Origin: Nocardia rosealba
GTDB lineage: Bacteria > Actinomycetota > Actinomycetes > Mycobacteriales > Mycobacteriaceae
Direction of reading: 5' to 3'
DNA length: 64,000 bases
NCBI RefSeq assembly: GCF_020216065.1
Contig: NZ_JAIWNA010000007.1
Location: 62,001 to 126,000 of the forward strand
A program made the translations under genes and the position numbers. Of the stretch, positions 36,801 to 43,627 are shown in pieces (position 1 is the stretch's first letter; every line of letters begins with the position of its first letter). The notes beneath the pieces are model-generated. The model had not been told where the DNA came from, made no database searches, and was given only the letters and a program-made list of their open reading frames with translations.

Positions 36801-37106
36801 GATGATTCGGCGGCGAGCCAATTGCGTATCCAGCTCGCCGAACTCGACGAGGACAAACGCGGGGAGGTGGTGGCGTACATGCTGGCCGAACAGCTGGCGC
36901 AGGTGATGGGTGTCGCGGCGGACTCGATCGACCTGAGCGTTCCGGTCCCCGAACTCGGCCTGGACTCGCTGATGGCGGTGGAATTCGGTGCGCTGGTATC
37001 GAAGTCGCTCGGTGTCGAGCTGCTGACCTTGCAGATGGGCCGTTCGTTCAGCCTCGAACAGGCGGGAGCGCGGGTGGCGGAGGCGATCGTCGGGGTGCGG
37101 GCATGA
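30801..37106 (+). CDS. Highly reducing type I polyketide synthase, KS-AT-DH-ER-KR-ACP
   Basis: A 2101-residue single module with a full reductive set. KS (about 1-430): VDTACSSSLVALHLA with Cys174, EAHGTGTPVGDP and LGHTEAASG. AT (about 520-830): GHSVGEVAAAY with Ser616. DH (about 888-1150): HVVGGTAIMP with His917 (HxxxGxxxxP). Structural region to about 1400. ER (about 1410-1720): LIHGAAGGVGTAAVQIAKQ. KR (about 1745-1980): LITGGFGAFGLATG, catalytic Ser and Tyr1895 in GQFAYTAANS, and HTAGVIDD, which resembles the LDD motif of B-type ketoreductases. ACP (about 2030-2095): LGLDSLMAV with Ser2056. There is no loading domain and no thioesterase, so it probably works iteratively and needs another enzyme for release. 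GAGGAA six bases before ATG 30801 fixes the start. The stop overlaps the alpha-oxoamine synthase ATG. Confidence 0.95.
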   Translation: MTDIAIVGIGCRYAGGIESPESFWDFVIHKRDGVREIPEERWDWRRYYDEDRRAPGRMYTKRGAFMTGDPWAFDPEFFGISPREATSMDPQQRLILEVAWEALDDAGVAGRAAGSSLGVYVGAFTLDQMVVSAGAALPHVDLHTAVGVSYTMLSNRLAYALDLKGPAVTVDTACSSSLVALHLACRAIADGDCDVAIAGGVNVMVQPETFVTMCKGGFLAADGRSKPFDAAADGYGRGEGAGVVVLKKLADAERDGDRIYAVVKATGANQDGRTTAITVPNAESQESLAREVIRRSGLDVRDVTYVEAHGTGTPVGDPIELRAIGRAYGAPAGRPGQLGVGSLKATLGHTEAASGVASVIKSALAIRHRTIPPQGWLDTPNPDIPFDEWGIRVLTEAEPVGPDVERMAVAVNGFGYGGTNAHAILQEYRPSTETVRPPVHFGVLPLSGRSEGAVRELARGFAERIADGADPQRLAEAAWRRRQHHPVRTGVAFGDDTELVQGLIDLATGSGRVAKTVAKRAGEPVFVCTGMGPQWWGMARELLTAEGTFAVEAKRVDAEFQAVAGWSIIEELLRPEEESRVTSTAIAQPANFLVQVALFATLRERGIEPAAVVGHSVGEVAAAYLTGMLSLGDAVLVSYHRSRLQATTAGTGGMLAVGLGPDEAGALVAGEDAVDNAAINSPSAVTLAGAVDRLDAIAETLTERGVFARRLQVEVPYHSALMDPILDELRAALADITVAEPCLPLYSTVTGELVTGADWDADYWCANVRKPVRFAAAATALVKAGHRVFLEVGPHPVLGANIREILIGAGETGTTIATLHRKQDDAHSMRQVLVDLYAAGALDIDALFSETVCPTPHIDLPRYPWQRTVLRSELPELRTQRHGTPDAHPLLGDRRPDDASTWRLNLSTAALPWLTDHVVGGTAIMPGSGYLDAALSAAAVRAESEQVGLEDVRFVAPLVVDGGDAPIVELHLEVSTRRFTIRSRGAAGSVWTVHATGRLVEGSYAPVTADVPDLSATTPVEPADFYTGLTAAGLQYGPAFQRVTAIRLDTDSVVARVDGEIDRDARHLAHPAVVDAALQTVAALLAGRAAEGAMVPVGVRSVRRLAALPAEITVVTRMSGDAADIDLLGADNAVCLQLRGVRFASLTPGAGPLQRMSDFFYEERWELREPVDTTALPGNDGLFTLVLGYGEGVEDRVERVHQAVRTGAAGSAAVLLDDTELEANLTARLRDLFALEEVERVHVCVVPGASADGDIPTLWTLRRVAATLESFLDVRAKELAVDLPMTGDGSLHATVVTANAYAHPADPTPPSLTQAAIAGARRVLLNEQSRLRWRLVDIDARVTETELAAELAVPGAFTYDRSDEVILRDGLRWVTVVDRTMPQRLEALDTAEPLTDPEANFELELPRSRSFARLGWRRCERRAPGPGEVELRMRAVGLNYKDALKVIGVLGERELAPTYFGTVPGMEGAATVVRVGAGVTEVAVGDEVTVTSKGMIARFHTTEAALLARVRPGTEPGRCTSGTAFATAEHSLLELARIQPGETVLIHGAAGGVGTAAVQIAKQHGAVVIGTASTEQRRALVAAEGADHVLGSRSLTLVDEVLALTDGRGVDVILSTAPGELQRQNFTMVAEFGRIVEIGKADIYAGGVLELAAFDKNIAYYSFDLDRMARVRRDRVLDLVRGINARLDDGTYRALPFTSYGTAEVGEAFEAVARSTGTGRVALDLTEAAPLVRPALPHVRIEADANYLITGGFGAFGLATGRWLVGNGARHLTLLGRSGPTTGAAVAQLAAWAQQGITVVSELVDITDAEAVAAVIDRAHTADHPLRGVFHTAGVIDDKRATVMDIDSLSAVYRPKVDGVRALAAGLEAAGVRLDHFVLYSSGSTMFGAVGQFAYTAANSALQAMAESVVRTGGTALAVGWGHMSGGGMAAADEHITRYLRTTGFDPLDMDEGAQYLEQALRLGITQAAIIPIDWAKVDATAPFFAKTGRLETMIAAAAQDDSAASQLRIQLAELDEDKRGEVVAYMLAEQLAQVMGVAADSIDLSVPVPELGLDSLMAVEFGALVSKSLGVELLTLQMGRSFSLEQAGARVAEAIVGVRA

Positions 37107-38461
37107 GCGAGTCGGCGCGGGAACTGGCCAGGAAGCTGCTCAACGATACGGTCGGCGAGGGGGTGTCGCGGGCACCGTCCACACCCCCGCCCGTCACGCG
37201 GCGGCCCCGCCGTGGTCCGGGCCGCCAGTTCGCCGACCACCCCGAAGTGGCGGCGATGGCGAAGAAACGCGCCACGATCGCCGAACTGTACGACCGATTC
37301 GACATGCCGAACCCGGTCTTCCTGCTGCGTGAGAGCGCCAACGACACCGTGATCCGTTGGCAGGGACGCGAACTGGTGAACTTCGGCGCCTACAACTACC
37401 TCGGGTTGAGCAATCATCCGAAGGTGGTGCAGGCGGCCAAGGACGCGCTCGACACCTACGGCGCCTCCGCCTCGGCCTCGCGCATCGTCGCCGGGGAGAT
37501 CCCGCTCTACGCCGAACTCGAGCAGCGTCTGGCCGGAATGTACGACGTCGGCGACGCCCTGGTGACCACCAGCGGATATCTCACCAATGCCGGGGTGATC
37601 GGCTTTCTCCTGCGCGACGGCGACGTCGCCATCTGTGATTCGCTGATCCACCGCAGTGTGGTGTCGGGTGTGCAGTGGTCGGGCGCGCGTCAGCTCACCT
37701 TCCGGCACAACGATCCCGAGTCGCTGCGGTCGGTGCTGCGGATGGCGCGCGCCAATTTCGACCGTGCGCTCGTGGTGCTCGAAGGTCACTACAGCATGGA
37801 CGGAACCATCGGAAAGCTTCCCGAAATCGCCGCTGTGGCGAGGGAATTCGACTGTGCGGTGATGGTCGACGAAGCCCACTCGCTCGGTGTGTTCGGCGCG
37901 AACGGCCGGGGCGTTCGCGAACATTTCGTCCTGCCCGGCGATGCGGTCGACATCTGGATGGGCACCCTGTCCAAGGCGCTCGGCAGCTGCGGTGGCTTCG
38001 TCGCCGGTGACGCCGACCTGATCGGTGCGATGAAGGTCGCCGCACCCGGCGTCGCGATGCTGAGTGGTGGGCCCGCGCCGTCCACCATCGGTGCCGCCCT
38101 GGCCGCACTCGACATCCTCGACATGGAACCGCAACGCCTGACCCGGCTGTGGTCCAATACCGAGTTCTTCCGGAGCTTGCTCGTCGAACGTGACCTCGAC
38201 CTGGGTGTTTCCGAGGGAACTCCGATCTTCCCGGTCATGGTGCCGCAGGAATTCCGCGCCGGTTTCGTCTCGGCCCGGCTGCTTCAACAGGGCATCTACA
38301 CCGGTGCGATCACCGCCCCCGCCGTCCCGGTCGGCAGCGAGCGGCTGCGCTTCTTCCTGACCTCCGAACACACCACCGACCAGCTCCAGCGCACCGCCGA
38401 CGAGCTGGCCGAGGCGGTGCGGGTCGCCGAAGCGCTGCCCGCTGTCGGCGGCATCGGCTGA
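37103..38461 (+). CDS. PLP-dependent alpha-oxoamine synthase (AONS/KBL/SPT family)
   Basis: A 452-residue fold-type I PLP enzyme of the 8-amino-7-oxononanoate synthase / serine palmitoyltransferase group. NFGAYNYLGLSNHPKV and ASASRIVAGEIPLYAELE form the N-part, VMVDEAHSLGVFG gives the cofactor Asp and His, and GTLSKALGSCGG carries the Schiff-base lysine (Lys291). A roughly 90-residue Arg/Pro-rich N-terminal extension distinguishes it from BioF. Such enzymes join an amino acid to an acyl thioester with loss of CO2. Its start overlaps the PKS stop (ATGA), so it most likely takes the PKS-bound acyl chain; fungal Fum8p and bacterial PigH-type enzymes provide precedent. No biotin genes lie nearby. 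Confidence 0.92.
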   Translation: MSESARELARKLLNDTVGEGVSRAPSTPPPVTRRPRRGPGRQFADHPEVAAMAKKRATIAELYDRFDMPNPVFLLRESANDTVIRWQGRELVNFGAYNYLGLSNHPKVVQAAKDALDTYGASASASRIVAGEIPLYAELEQRLAGMYDVGDALVTTSGYLTNAGVIGFLLRDGDVAICDSLIHRSVVSGVQWSGARQLTFRHNDPESLRSVLRMARANFDRALVVLEGHYSMDGTIGKLPEIAAVAREFDCAVMVDEAHSLGVFGANGRGVREHFVLPGDAVDIWMGTLSKALGSCGGFVAGDADLIGAMKVAAPGVAMLSGGPAPSTIGAALAALDILDMEPQRLTRLWSNTEFFRSLLVERDLDLGVSEGTPIFPVMVPQEFRAGFVSARLLQQGIYTGAITAPAVPVGSERLRFFLTSEHTTDQLQRTADELAEAVRVAEALPAVGGIG

Positions 38462-38526
38462 CCGGTTCGGCGATCTCACCCGGAACGGATGATGCCTCGC
38501 GTCCGGCCAGGCGTGACGATTGCCCG

Positions 38527-39867
38527 ATGACTACCGCACCGGCGTCGAAACCCGATCTGGCAGCACTGGCCGCGGAGGCCTTCGTCTACGGGTATCCGAT
38601 CCTGGCCGATCTGGACAAGGTCGCCGACGCGGTGCGGAACGGTTTGGGGGCGACCTCTGCCGCCCCGTTCAACCAATTCGCCAACGCAGCGTCTCTGGCC
38701 GGGCCCGATACGAAATTCGTGTCCGTCAACAACGACACCGTCTATTCGAACGCGATGGTCGACACCAGTGGCGGCCCGGTGCGCTTCGACGTGCCCGAAG
38801 CCGACGGCCGCTACTACGTCATGCAATTCGTGGACGCCTGGACGAACAACTTCGCCTATGTCGGTCACCGTGCGACCGGAACCGGGGCCGGATCGTTCCT
38901 GCTCGTGCCGCCCGGATGGAACGGTGACGCACCCGGGGACGTCATCGTGATCCACTGCCCGACCGCGGTCGTCTCGATCGTCGGCCGCTGGGCGGTCGAC
39001 GGCGAATCCGACCTGCCTCAGGTGAAGGCGCTGCAATCCGGGCTGCGGCTCACCCCGACAGGTACCGGAAAGGGACTGCCGACGCCGGCCACCGGTGTGC
39101 CCGACGACCTGCTGTTCTTCGAACAGCTACGCGTCGCGATGGCTGCTTTCCCACCCGCCGAACGCGACAAGCGATACCAGCAGCGGTTCGCCCCACTCGG
39201 GTTGTTGTCGGATGAATCCCCTTACCGCGCTGCCGATCCCGACCTCGCCGCGGCGCTGGTCGAGGGTCTGGCGGCGGGCAGGAAGAACCTCGAATCGGAG
39301 CTCGAGCACGTCAGCGGCCCTGTACAGAACGGCTGGAACCTGGCCTACCACATCTTCGACTACAACCTGGACTTCTTCGAAGTCGGCGCCCTCGACGATC
39401 CGGAATGGAAGGTGCCCGATACCGCTGCCCGCTACACGCAACGCACCGCGGCGGCGCGCGGGGGACTGTGGGGCAATCACGGCTACGAGGCCGCCTACGC
39501 GATGGTCTACGTCGACAGCGTCAGCGCCGCACTGGACGGATCACAGCGATACCAGCTGACCTTCGCCACTCCACCACCCTGCGGTGCCTTCTGGTCGATC
39601 ACGATGTACGACGCCGAGAACTTCTACCTCGTCGACAACCCCATCGACCGCTACTCCATCGGTGACCGCACCACCGGACTGGTCACCGGCGCCGACGGCT
39701 CCCTCACCGTCACCCTCCAGCACGACCAGCCGACCGACCCGACAGAACGTGCCAACTGGCTCCCCACGCCCGTCGGCCCCTTCCGCCCCCTGTTGCGCGT
39801 GTACGAACCCGACCCCAGTGTCCTCGACGGATCCTACGAACTCCCACCGATCATCCGACAGTCCTGA
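38527..39867 (+). CDS. DUF1254/DUF1214 domain protein
   Basis: A 446-residue protein with the DUF1254 N-terminal part (AAEAFVYGYPILADLDKV, FVSVNNDTVYSNAMVDTSGG, RYYVMQFVDAWTNNFAYVG) and a DUF1214 C-terminal part (GAFWSITMYDAENFYLVDN, ANWLPTPVGPFRPLLRVY). The family is widespread and of unknown enzymatic role. No signal peptide is seen, unlike many homologues that are exported. It lies 65 bp after the oxoamine synthase on the same strand, but no shared function is evident. Confidence 0.88.
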   Translation: MTTAPASKPDLAALAAEAFVYGYPILADLDKVADAVRNGLGATSAAPFNQFANAASLAGPDTKFVSVNNDTVYSNAMVDTSGGPVRFDVPEADGRYYVMQFVDAWTNNFAYVGHRATGTGAGSFLLVPPGWNGDAPGDVIVIHCPTAVVSIVGRWAVDGESDLPQVKALQSGLRLTPTGTGKGLPTPATGVPDDLLFFEQLRVAMAAFPPAERDKRYQQRFAPLGLLSDESPYRAADPDLAAALVEGLAAGRKNLESELEHVSGPVQNGWNLAYHIFDYNLDFFEVGALDDPEWKVPDTAARYTQRTAAARGGLWGNHGYEAAYAMVYVDSVSAALDGSQRYQLTFATPPPCGAFWSITMYDAENFYLVDNPIDRYSIGDRTTGLVTGADGSLTVTLQHDQPTDPTERANWLPTPVGPFRPLLRVYEPDPSVLDGSYELPPIIRQS

Positions 39868-39962
39868 TCGGTGACCGGCACTCCCGACACCGGAGACTCG
39901 GTGCGGGTCGCCGGAGCACTTCCCGACGTAGGGTGAGATCGCCTCCGACCGGAAGGAACGCC

Positions 39963-40235
39963 GTGACCGAAGCAGCATCCGTAGTCGTCGCCTACACCCA
40001 CCTGTTCCCCGGCCTGGAACTCGACCTCCCCGGCGACCGCTTCGACCTCGTCTTCGCCGACGGCAGCGAAGCGGCGGCCACCCTCACCGAAACAGGCGGC
40101 GACCCGGCCATCTTGGTCGACGCCTACCGGACCCAGGCGGGGACGGAAATCGCCGAAACCCTTTGGCCTGTCCGGCGTTCGACGGACGATGAGCACCGGG
40201 TGAAACTCGGGAAGGCCCTGCGCTCGACCAGCTAG
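39963..40235 (+). CDS. Hypothetical protein, 90 residues
   Basis: A small acidic soluble protein: VTEAASVVVAYTHLFPGLEL at the start, then GDRFDLVFADGSEAAATLTE and a basic C-terminus. GTG 39963 has AAGGAA at good spacing, which supports real expression. I do not recognise a family; the strand-rich pattern could be a small beta-barrel. Downstream bases to 40412 show nothing clear. Confidence 0.55.
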   Translation: MTEAASVVVAYTHLFPGLELDLPGDRFDLVFADGSEAAATLTETGGDPAILVDAYRTQAGTEIAETLWPVRRSTDDEHRVKLGKALRSTS

Positions 40236-40412
40236 GGCGGCAGTGCTCCGAGCACCTGCTGTGCGGTGTCGGCGTGGCTCGCCGCGTTCGGGTGCAGTGG
40301 TGCGATCGCGTCGATGGTGGCGGGTGTCTCGTGTCCTGGGCCTGCACCGGTCGGCGGATCCCCAGCGGGTAGCCGACCAGCACGATGTGGACGAGGGGTG
40401 AACGCCCGGCCG

Positions 40413-41039
40413 TCAGCGCAGCCGGGTCGCGAGCCCGTCGAGGACAACGCCGAGTTGGCGTTCGAACCTCGGGTCGCCGTCGTCGCGGAGATGTCCGGCG
40501 GCCTTCACCAGTTCGGCCCCTCCGCCGAGCCACGCATCACGTTCGGCAAGCGAGTATCGAGCGCTCGTGGAGGGGCTGCGCTCCTGCTCTTCGATGACGA
40601 AGCCGACCACGAAGGCCGTGAGTAGGTCGAGGGTGTCGTCGGCCTCGGGCAGTGAGAACCCGGCTGCGGTCAGGCGCTCGAGCCACGATTCTTTCGCCTT
40701 CACCACGTCGGGGTCGGCGAAACGCGTGCCGCTGAAGATGCGCGCCCCGTCGCGATGCCGCAGATATTCCGACCTCAGGACGCGGGCGTAGGCGGATACG
40801 TCGGCACGCCAGTCGGCGCCGCGCGGGATCGCCGCGAGGGCATCGGTGACGCGTCGCATGACGAAGGTGGCCATCTCGTCGAGGAGTTCCTGTTTGTTGC
40901 GGACGTGCCAGTACAGGGCGGGGGCCTTCACGTCGAGCCGGGTGGCGAGCGCGCGGACGGTGAGGGCGTCCATGCCCTGCTCGTCGAGCAGTTCGAGTGC
41001 TGTCGTCACGATCTGCTCGCGGGTGATTCCTTTTGCCAC
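40413..41039 (-). CDS. TetR-family regulator with TetR_C-type ligand domain
   Basis: A 208-residue regulator resembling class tetracycline repressors: TREQIVTTALELLDEQGMDA, the recognition helix region LDVKAPALYWHVRNKQELLD, and an all-helical C-domain. GTG 41039 is preferred because AAGG lies eight bases upstream; the GTG at 41048 would sit in the operator. It is divergent from the oxidoreductase gene, with two palindromic operators between them, a textbook TetR/target pair. Confidence 0.88.
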   Translation of the reverse strand: MAKGITREQIVTTALELLDEQGMDALTVRALATRLDVKAPALYWHVRNKQELLDEMATFVMRRVTDALAAIPRGADWRADVSAYARVLRSEYLRHRDGARIFSGTRFADPDVVKAKESWLERLTAAGFSLPEADDTLDLLTAFVVGFVIEEQERSPSTSARYSLAERDAWLGGGAELVKAAGHLRDDGDPRFERQLGVVLDGLATRLR

Positions 41040-41047
41040 GGTTGACA

Positions 41048-41064
41048 CCTTAACAAAGTTAAGG
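41048..41064. promoter_or_regulatory. TetR operator O1
   Basis: CCTTAAC, three bases, GTTAAGG: a perfect 17-bp palindrome just upstream of the TetR start codon. Its core TTAAC-N3-GTTAA recurs at the second site 36 bp away. Confidence 0.75.
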
Positions 41065-41083
41065 CACCGTTGGTGGCAGCGTA

Positions 41084-41100
41084 AATTAACTTAGTTAAGG
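41084..41100. promoter_or_regulatory. TetR operator O2
   Basis: AATTAAC, TTA, GTTAAGG: the same TTAAC-N3-GTTAA core as O1 with two mismatches at the left end. It overlaps the AAGGAG ribosome site of the oxidoreductase gene, so binding would block its transcription. Confidence 0.72.
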
Positions 41101-41109
41101 AGATATCTG

Positions 41110-42069
41110 ATGCGTGCTGCTGTCGTCGAAACCCCGGACGCGACACCTGTCTTCGCGGACTTCCCGGATCCGCAAGCGCGGCCGGGCCAAGCACCGTTGA
41201 GGCTGGTGGGCGCTGGTTTGCACCACGTCGTCCGTGGGCAGGCCTCCGGGCGCCACTACTCCGGTGGCCCGGCACATCCCCTCGTTCCGGGCGTCGATGC
41301 CGTCGCCCGCACCGAGGACGGGCGGCTGGTCTACACAGGTTTCGCCCGGGCGCCGTGGGGGACCATGGCGGAATGGATGGTCACGCCGTTCGAGGCGGAG
41401 CTTCCCGCCGGGGCCGACCCGCTCGCCGTCGCCGCCGGAATGAATCCGGCCCTCTCCGGCTGGATGCCCCTGATTGCCCGGCGCGAGGAGGCGGGCGAAC
41501 TCGGAACCGTACTCGTGCTCGGCGCGACCGGCGCCTCGGGCGGTCTGGCGGTGCGGGTCGCGCTGGCCCTCGGCGCGAAACAGGTCGTCGCGGTCGGGCG
41601 CGACCGCGCAGCGCTGGAACGACTGCGCGCCCCGGGTGTAGTGACCGTCGCACTCGCACCGGACGCACCCGACACCTGGTCGACCACCCTCGGTGCGGCC
41701 GTCGCCGACACCCAACCCACCCTCGTTCTCGACTACGTGTGGGGCACCGTCGCCGAGGCTGCCTTCGCGGCAGTGGGAAGCTCCGGCCCGTCCGCCAACA
41801 GTGTGCCGCTCGATTACGTGCAGATCGGCACACTCGCCGGAACCGATGCCTCACTCCCCGCAGCGCTACTGCGCAGCCGCCGGATCCGGATCAGCGGCAG
41901 TGGCCTCGGCTCGGTCTCGAAGGAACAGATGATCGCCGAGGTCCCCGCCATCCTCGCCCGCTTCGCCGACGGCACCTTCGACCCGCCGTACACCACATAC
42001 CCCCTCAGCCGCGTCGGCGAAGCCTGGGCACATCAGGGCCGTCCCCGCGCCGTCATCGTCCCGGATTGA
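41110..42069 (+). CDS. Quinone-oxidoreductase-like MDR superfamily protein
   Basis: A 319-residue medium-chain dehydrogenase/reductase without zinc-binding residues. The N-terminal GroES-like domain contains HPLVPGVDAVARTEDGRLVY, and the cofactor motif is VLVLGATGASGGLAVRVALA. It would reduce quinones or enals with NADPH. AAGGAG precedes the ATG by eight bases. The divergent TetR and its two operators imply induction by a small molecule, perhaps the substrate. Confidence 0.87.
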   Translation: MRAAVVETPDATPVFADFPDPQARPGQAPLRLVGAGLHHVVRGQASGRHYSGGPAHPLVPGVDAVARTEDGRLVYTGFARAPWGTMAEWMVTPFEAELPAGADPLAVAAGMNPALSGWMPLIARREEAGELGTVLVLGATGASGGLAVRVALALGAKQVVAVGRDRAALERLRAPGVVTVALAPDAPDTWSTTLGAAVADTQPTLVLDYVWGTVAEAAFAAVGSSGPSANSVPLDYVQIGTLAGTDASLPAALLRSRRIRISGSGLGSVSKEQMIAEVPAILARFADGTFDPPYTTYPLSRVGEAWAHQGRPRAVIVPD

Positions 42070-42101
42070 GCGCGGACTTCCCTGCCGGAGCGGCCGGCAT
42101 T

Positions 42102-42123
42102 TGTCACGGGGAAGACCGTGACA
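42102..42123. terminator. 8-bp hairpin between convergent oxidoreductase and ATPase genes
   Basis: TGTCACGG at 42102-42109 pairs with CCGTGACA at 42116-42123 across a six-base loop, in the gap between the two converging genes. Confidence 0.6.
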
Positions 42124-42156
42124 TGGCATGACCGGCGCGCATCAGCTGAACTTATT

Positions 42157-43415
42157 TCAGGCTTGCAGCTCGGGCGGCGGGGTCGTCCACAGGGCGCTGA
42201 TCGGAACACCGGTCAGAGCGTCGCCGAAAGGGAGTTGCTGGTCACCGCAATAGAGGACCAAGCCGGCATGGAAGCGATCGCCGAGGCGACGTTGCAGGGC
42301 TCGCAGGCCTCGGAAATCGTCGGGGCGAATCGTCTCCGCCGCTTTGACCTCTATCGCGACGATCCTGCCCGCGTTGTCCTCGAGGACGGCGTCGACCTCG
42401 TAGCCGTCCCGGTCGCGGTAGTGGTGCAGCCTGGACATGGTCGTGCTCCAGGTGAGTTGACGGGTCAGTTCGCCCAGTACGAAAGTCTCCATGATGGCGC
42501 CGGTGGTCGCGTCATTGGTGACGCCGGTCAGTAGATAGGCGGCGAGGCCGGAGTCGGTGAAGGTCAGTTTCGGTGTCGAAATGGCACGTGCGGTGGCGTT
42601 CGCCGACCAGGCCGGGACCAAGCGGACGAGGTAGATGAGCTCCAGGATGTCGACGTAGCCCGCAGGGTCGTGACTGGTATCCCCAGATCAGCGGACAGGC
42701 GGCTGTAATTGAGTAGGCCGCTGGTCTGCGCGGCCAGGGCTGCGACGAGGCGACGCATGTCGGATCCGCGGCGGATGTCTGCCACCTGGTGCACGTCGCG
42801 ACTCATGATGTCGTCGAGGTAGGAGCTGTAGAACTGGGCGCGTCGACGCGGCGCGGTACGACGGATGGCTTCGGGATATCCGCCCCTGGCCGCCGCGGCC
42901 AGGTAGTCCTTGCGTCTCAGCTCCGATGATCCGGTGCGGAAATCGGCACCGGCAGCGAACACCGCATCGATGAAACCATCTGGGGTGCCGTTGATTTCAC
43001 CTTGCGACAAGGGAAAGAGCTCGATGGTTTCCGACCGGCCGGGCGGTGAATCGCCCAGCGAACTCAGTCCGAGGAGTCTTGCCGAGCCGGTCAGCAGAAA
43101 ATGCCCCGGCCGTGGGTCGCGGTCGACAGCGTGCTTGATCGACAACCAGAGATCCGGAACGCGCTGCACTTCGTCGATCAGCATGGTGCCGGGTGCGTCG
43201 AGGAAGGCGGCTGGGTCGGTCTCCGCCGAGGTACGCGTAGCTTTGTCGTCGAGATAGCGTTTGGTGACCTCCGGCATGCCGCGCAGGCACTGCTCAGCCA
43301 GCGTGCTCTTCCCGGTCTGCCGGGCACCGTTGAGAATGACCACCCGCGTGTCTGCCAGCGCCTCTTTCACCAGCGTAGCGGCTTTTCTCGGGAGGAAATC
43401 AGCGGTGTGATGCAC
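42157..43415 (-). pseudogene. AAA ATPase with DUF4143 domain, frameshifted
   Basis: The intact protein would be about 419 residues: a P-loop domain (LNGARQTGKSTLAEQC, Walker B-like GTMLIDEVQRVPDL, sensor FLLTGSARLLGL) and a C-terminal DUF4143 domain (LTFTDSGLAAYLLTG, HYRDRDGYEVDAVLED). Near 42661 the frame breaks: after PVTTLR the expected GYVDILELIYLVRLVPAW continues in another frame. One extra C in the run at 42659-42661 would restore it. Either the gene is inactivated or the base is a sequencing error. The N-part runs 43415 to 42564 and the C-part reads to 42157. Such ATPases are often found with toxin or nuclease functions; role unknown. Confidence 0.8.
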
Positions 43416-43435
43416 AGCCGGATCCTACGCTCTCC

Positions 43436-43494
43436 CGTCGATCTGCCGGATGGTGTGTCGTCGATCTGCCGGGAACTGCGCCGTCGATCTGCCG
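43436..43494. repeat. Three 13-bp direct repeats with 23-bp period
   Basis: CGTCGATCTGCCG occurs at 43436-43448, 43459-43471 and 43482-43494, exactly 23 bp apart, with unrelated ten-base spacers. The array begins 20 bp upstream of the ATPase start codon. Iteron-like spacing near two helical turns suggests a protein-binding array. Confidence 0.75.
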
Positions 43495-43627
43495 TATCGG
43501 GCGATCGGGTTCATACGCGGCTGTGTGGCTACTCGTCGGTGTTCCGCTCGAGCAGTTGATCGGGGGTCAGCGTCGTGATCCAGGGCTCGCCCGGGCAGGT
43601 GACAGGGGGCTCCGGCACAGTGTTGCC

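Noticed and set aside
34299..36821. Open frame of 840 codons on the minus strand across the PKS
   Set aside because: Antisense to the ER and KR domains; no recognisable protein and no start context.
37103..38461. BioF, biotin synthesis
   Set aside because: No other biotin genes are nearby, the start overlaps a PKS stop, and there is a long N-terminal extension; a PKS-linked oxoamine synthase is more likely.
43436..43494. CRISPR array
   Set aside because: Three 13-bp repeats with 10-bp spacers are far too short, and no cas genes are present anywhere in the window.
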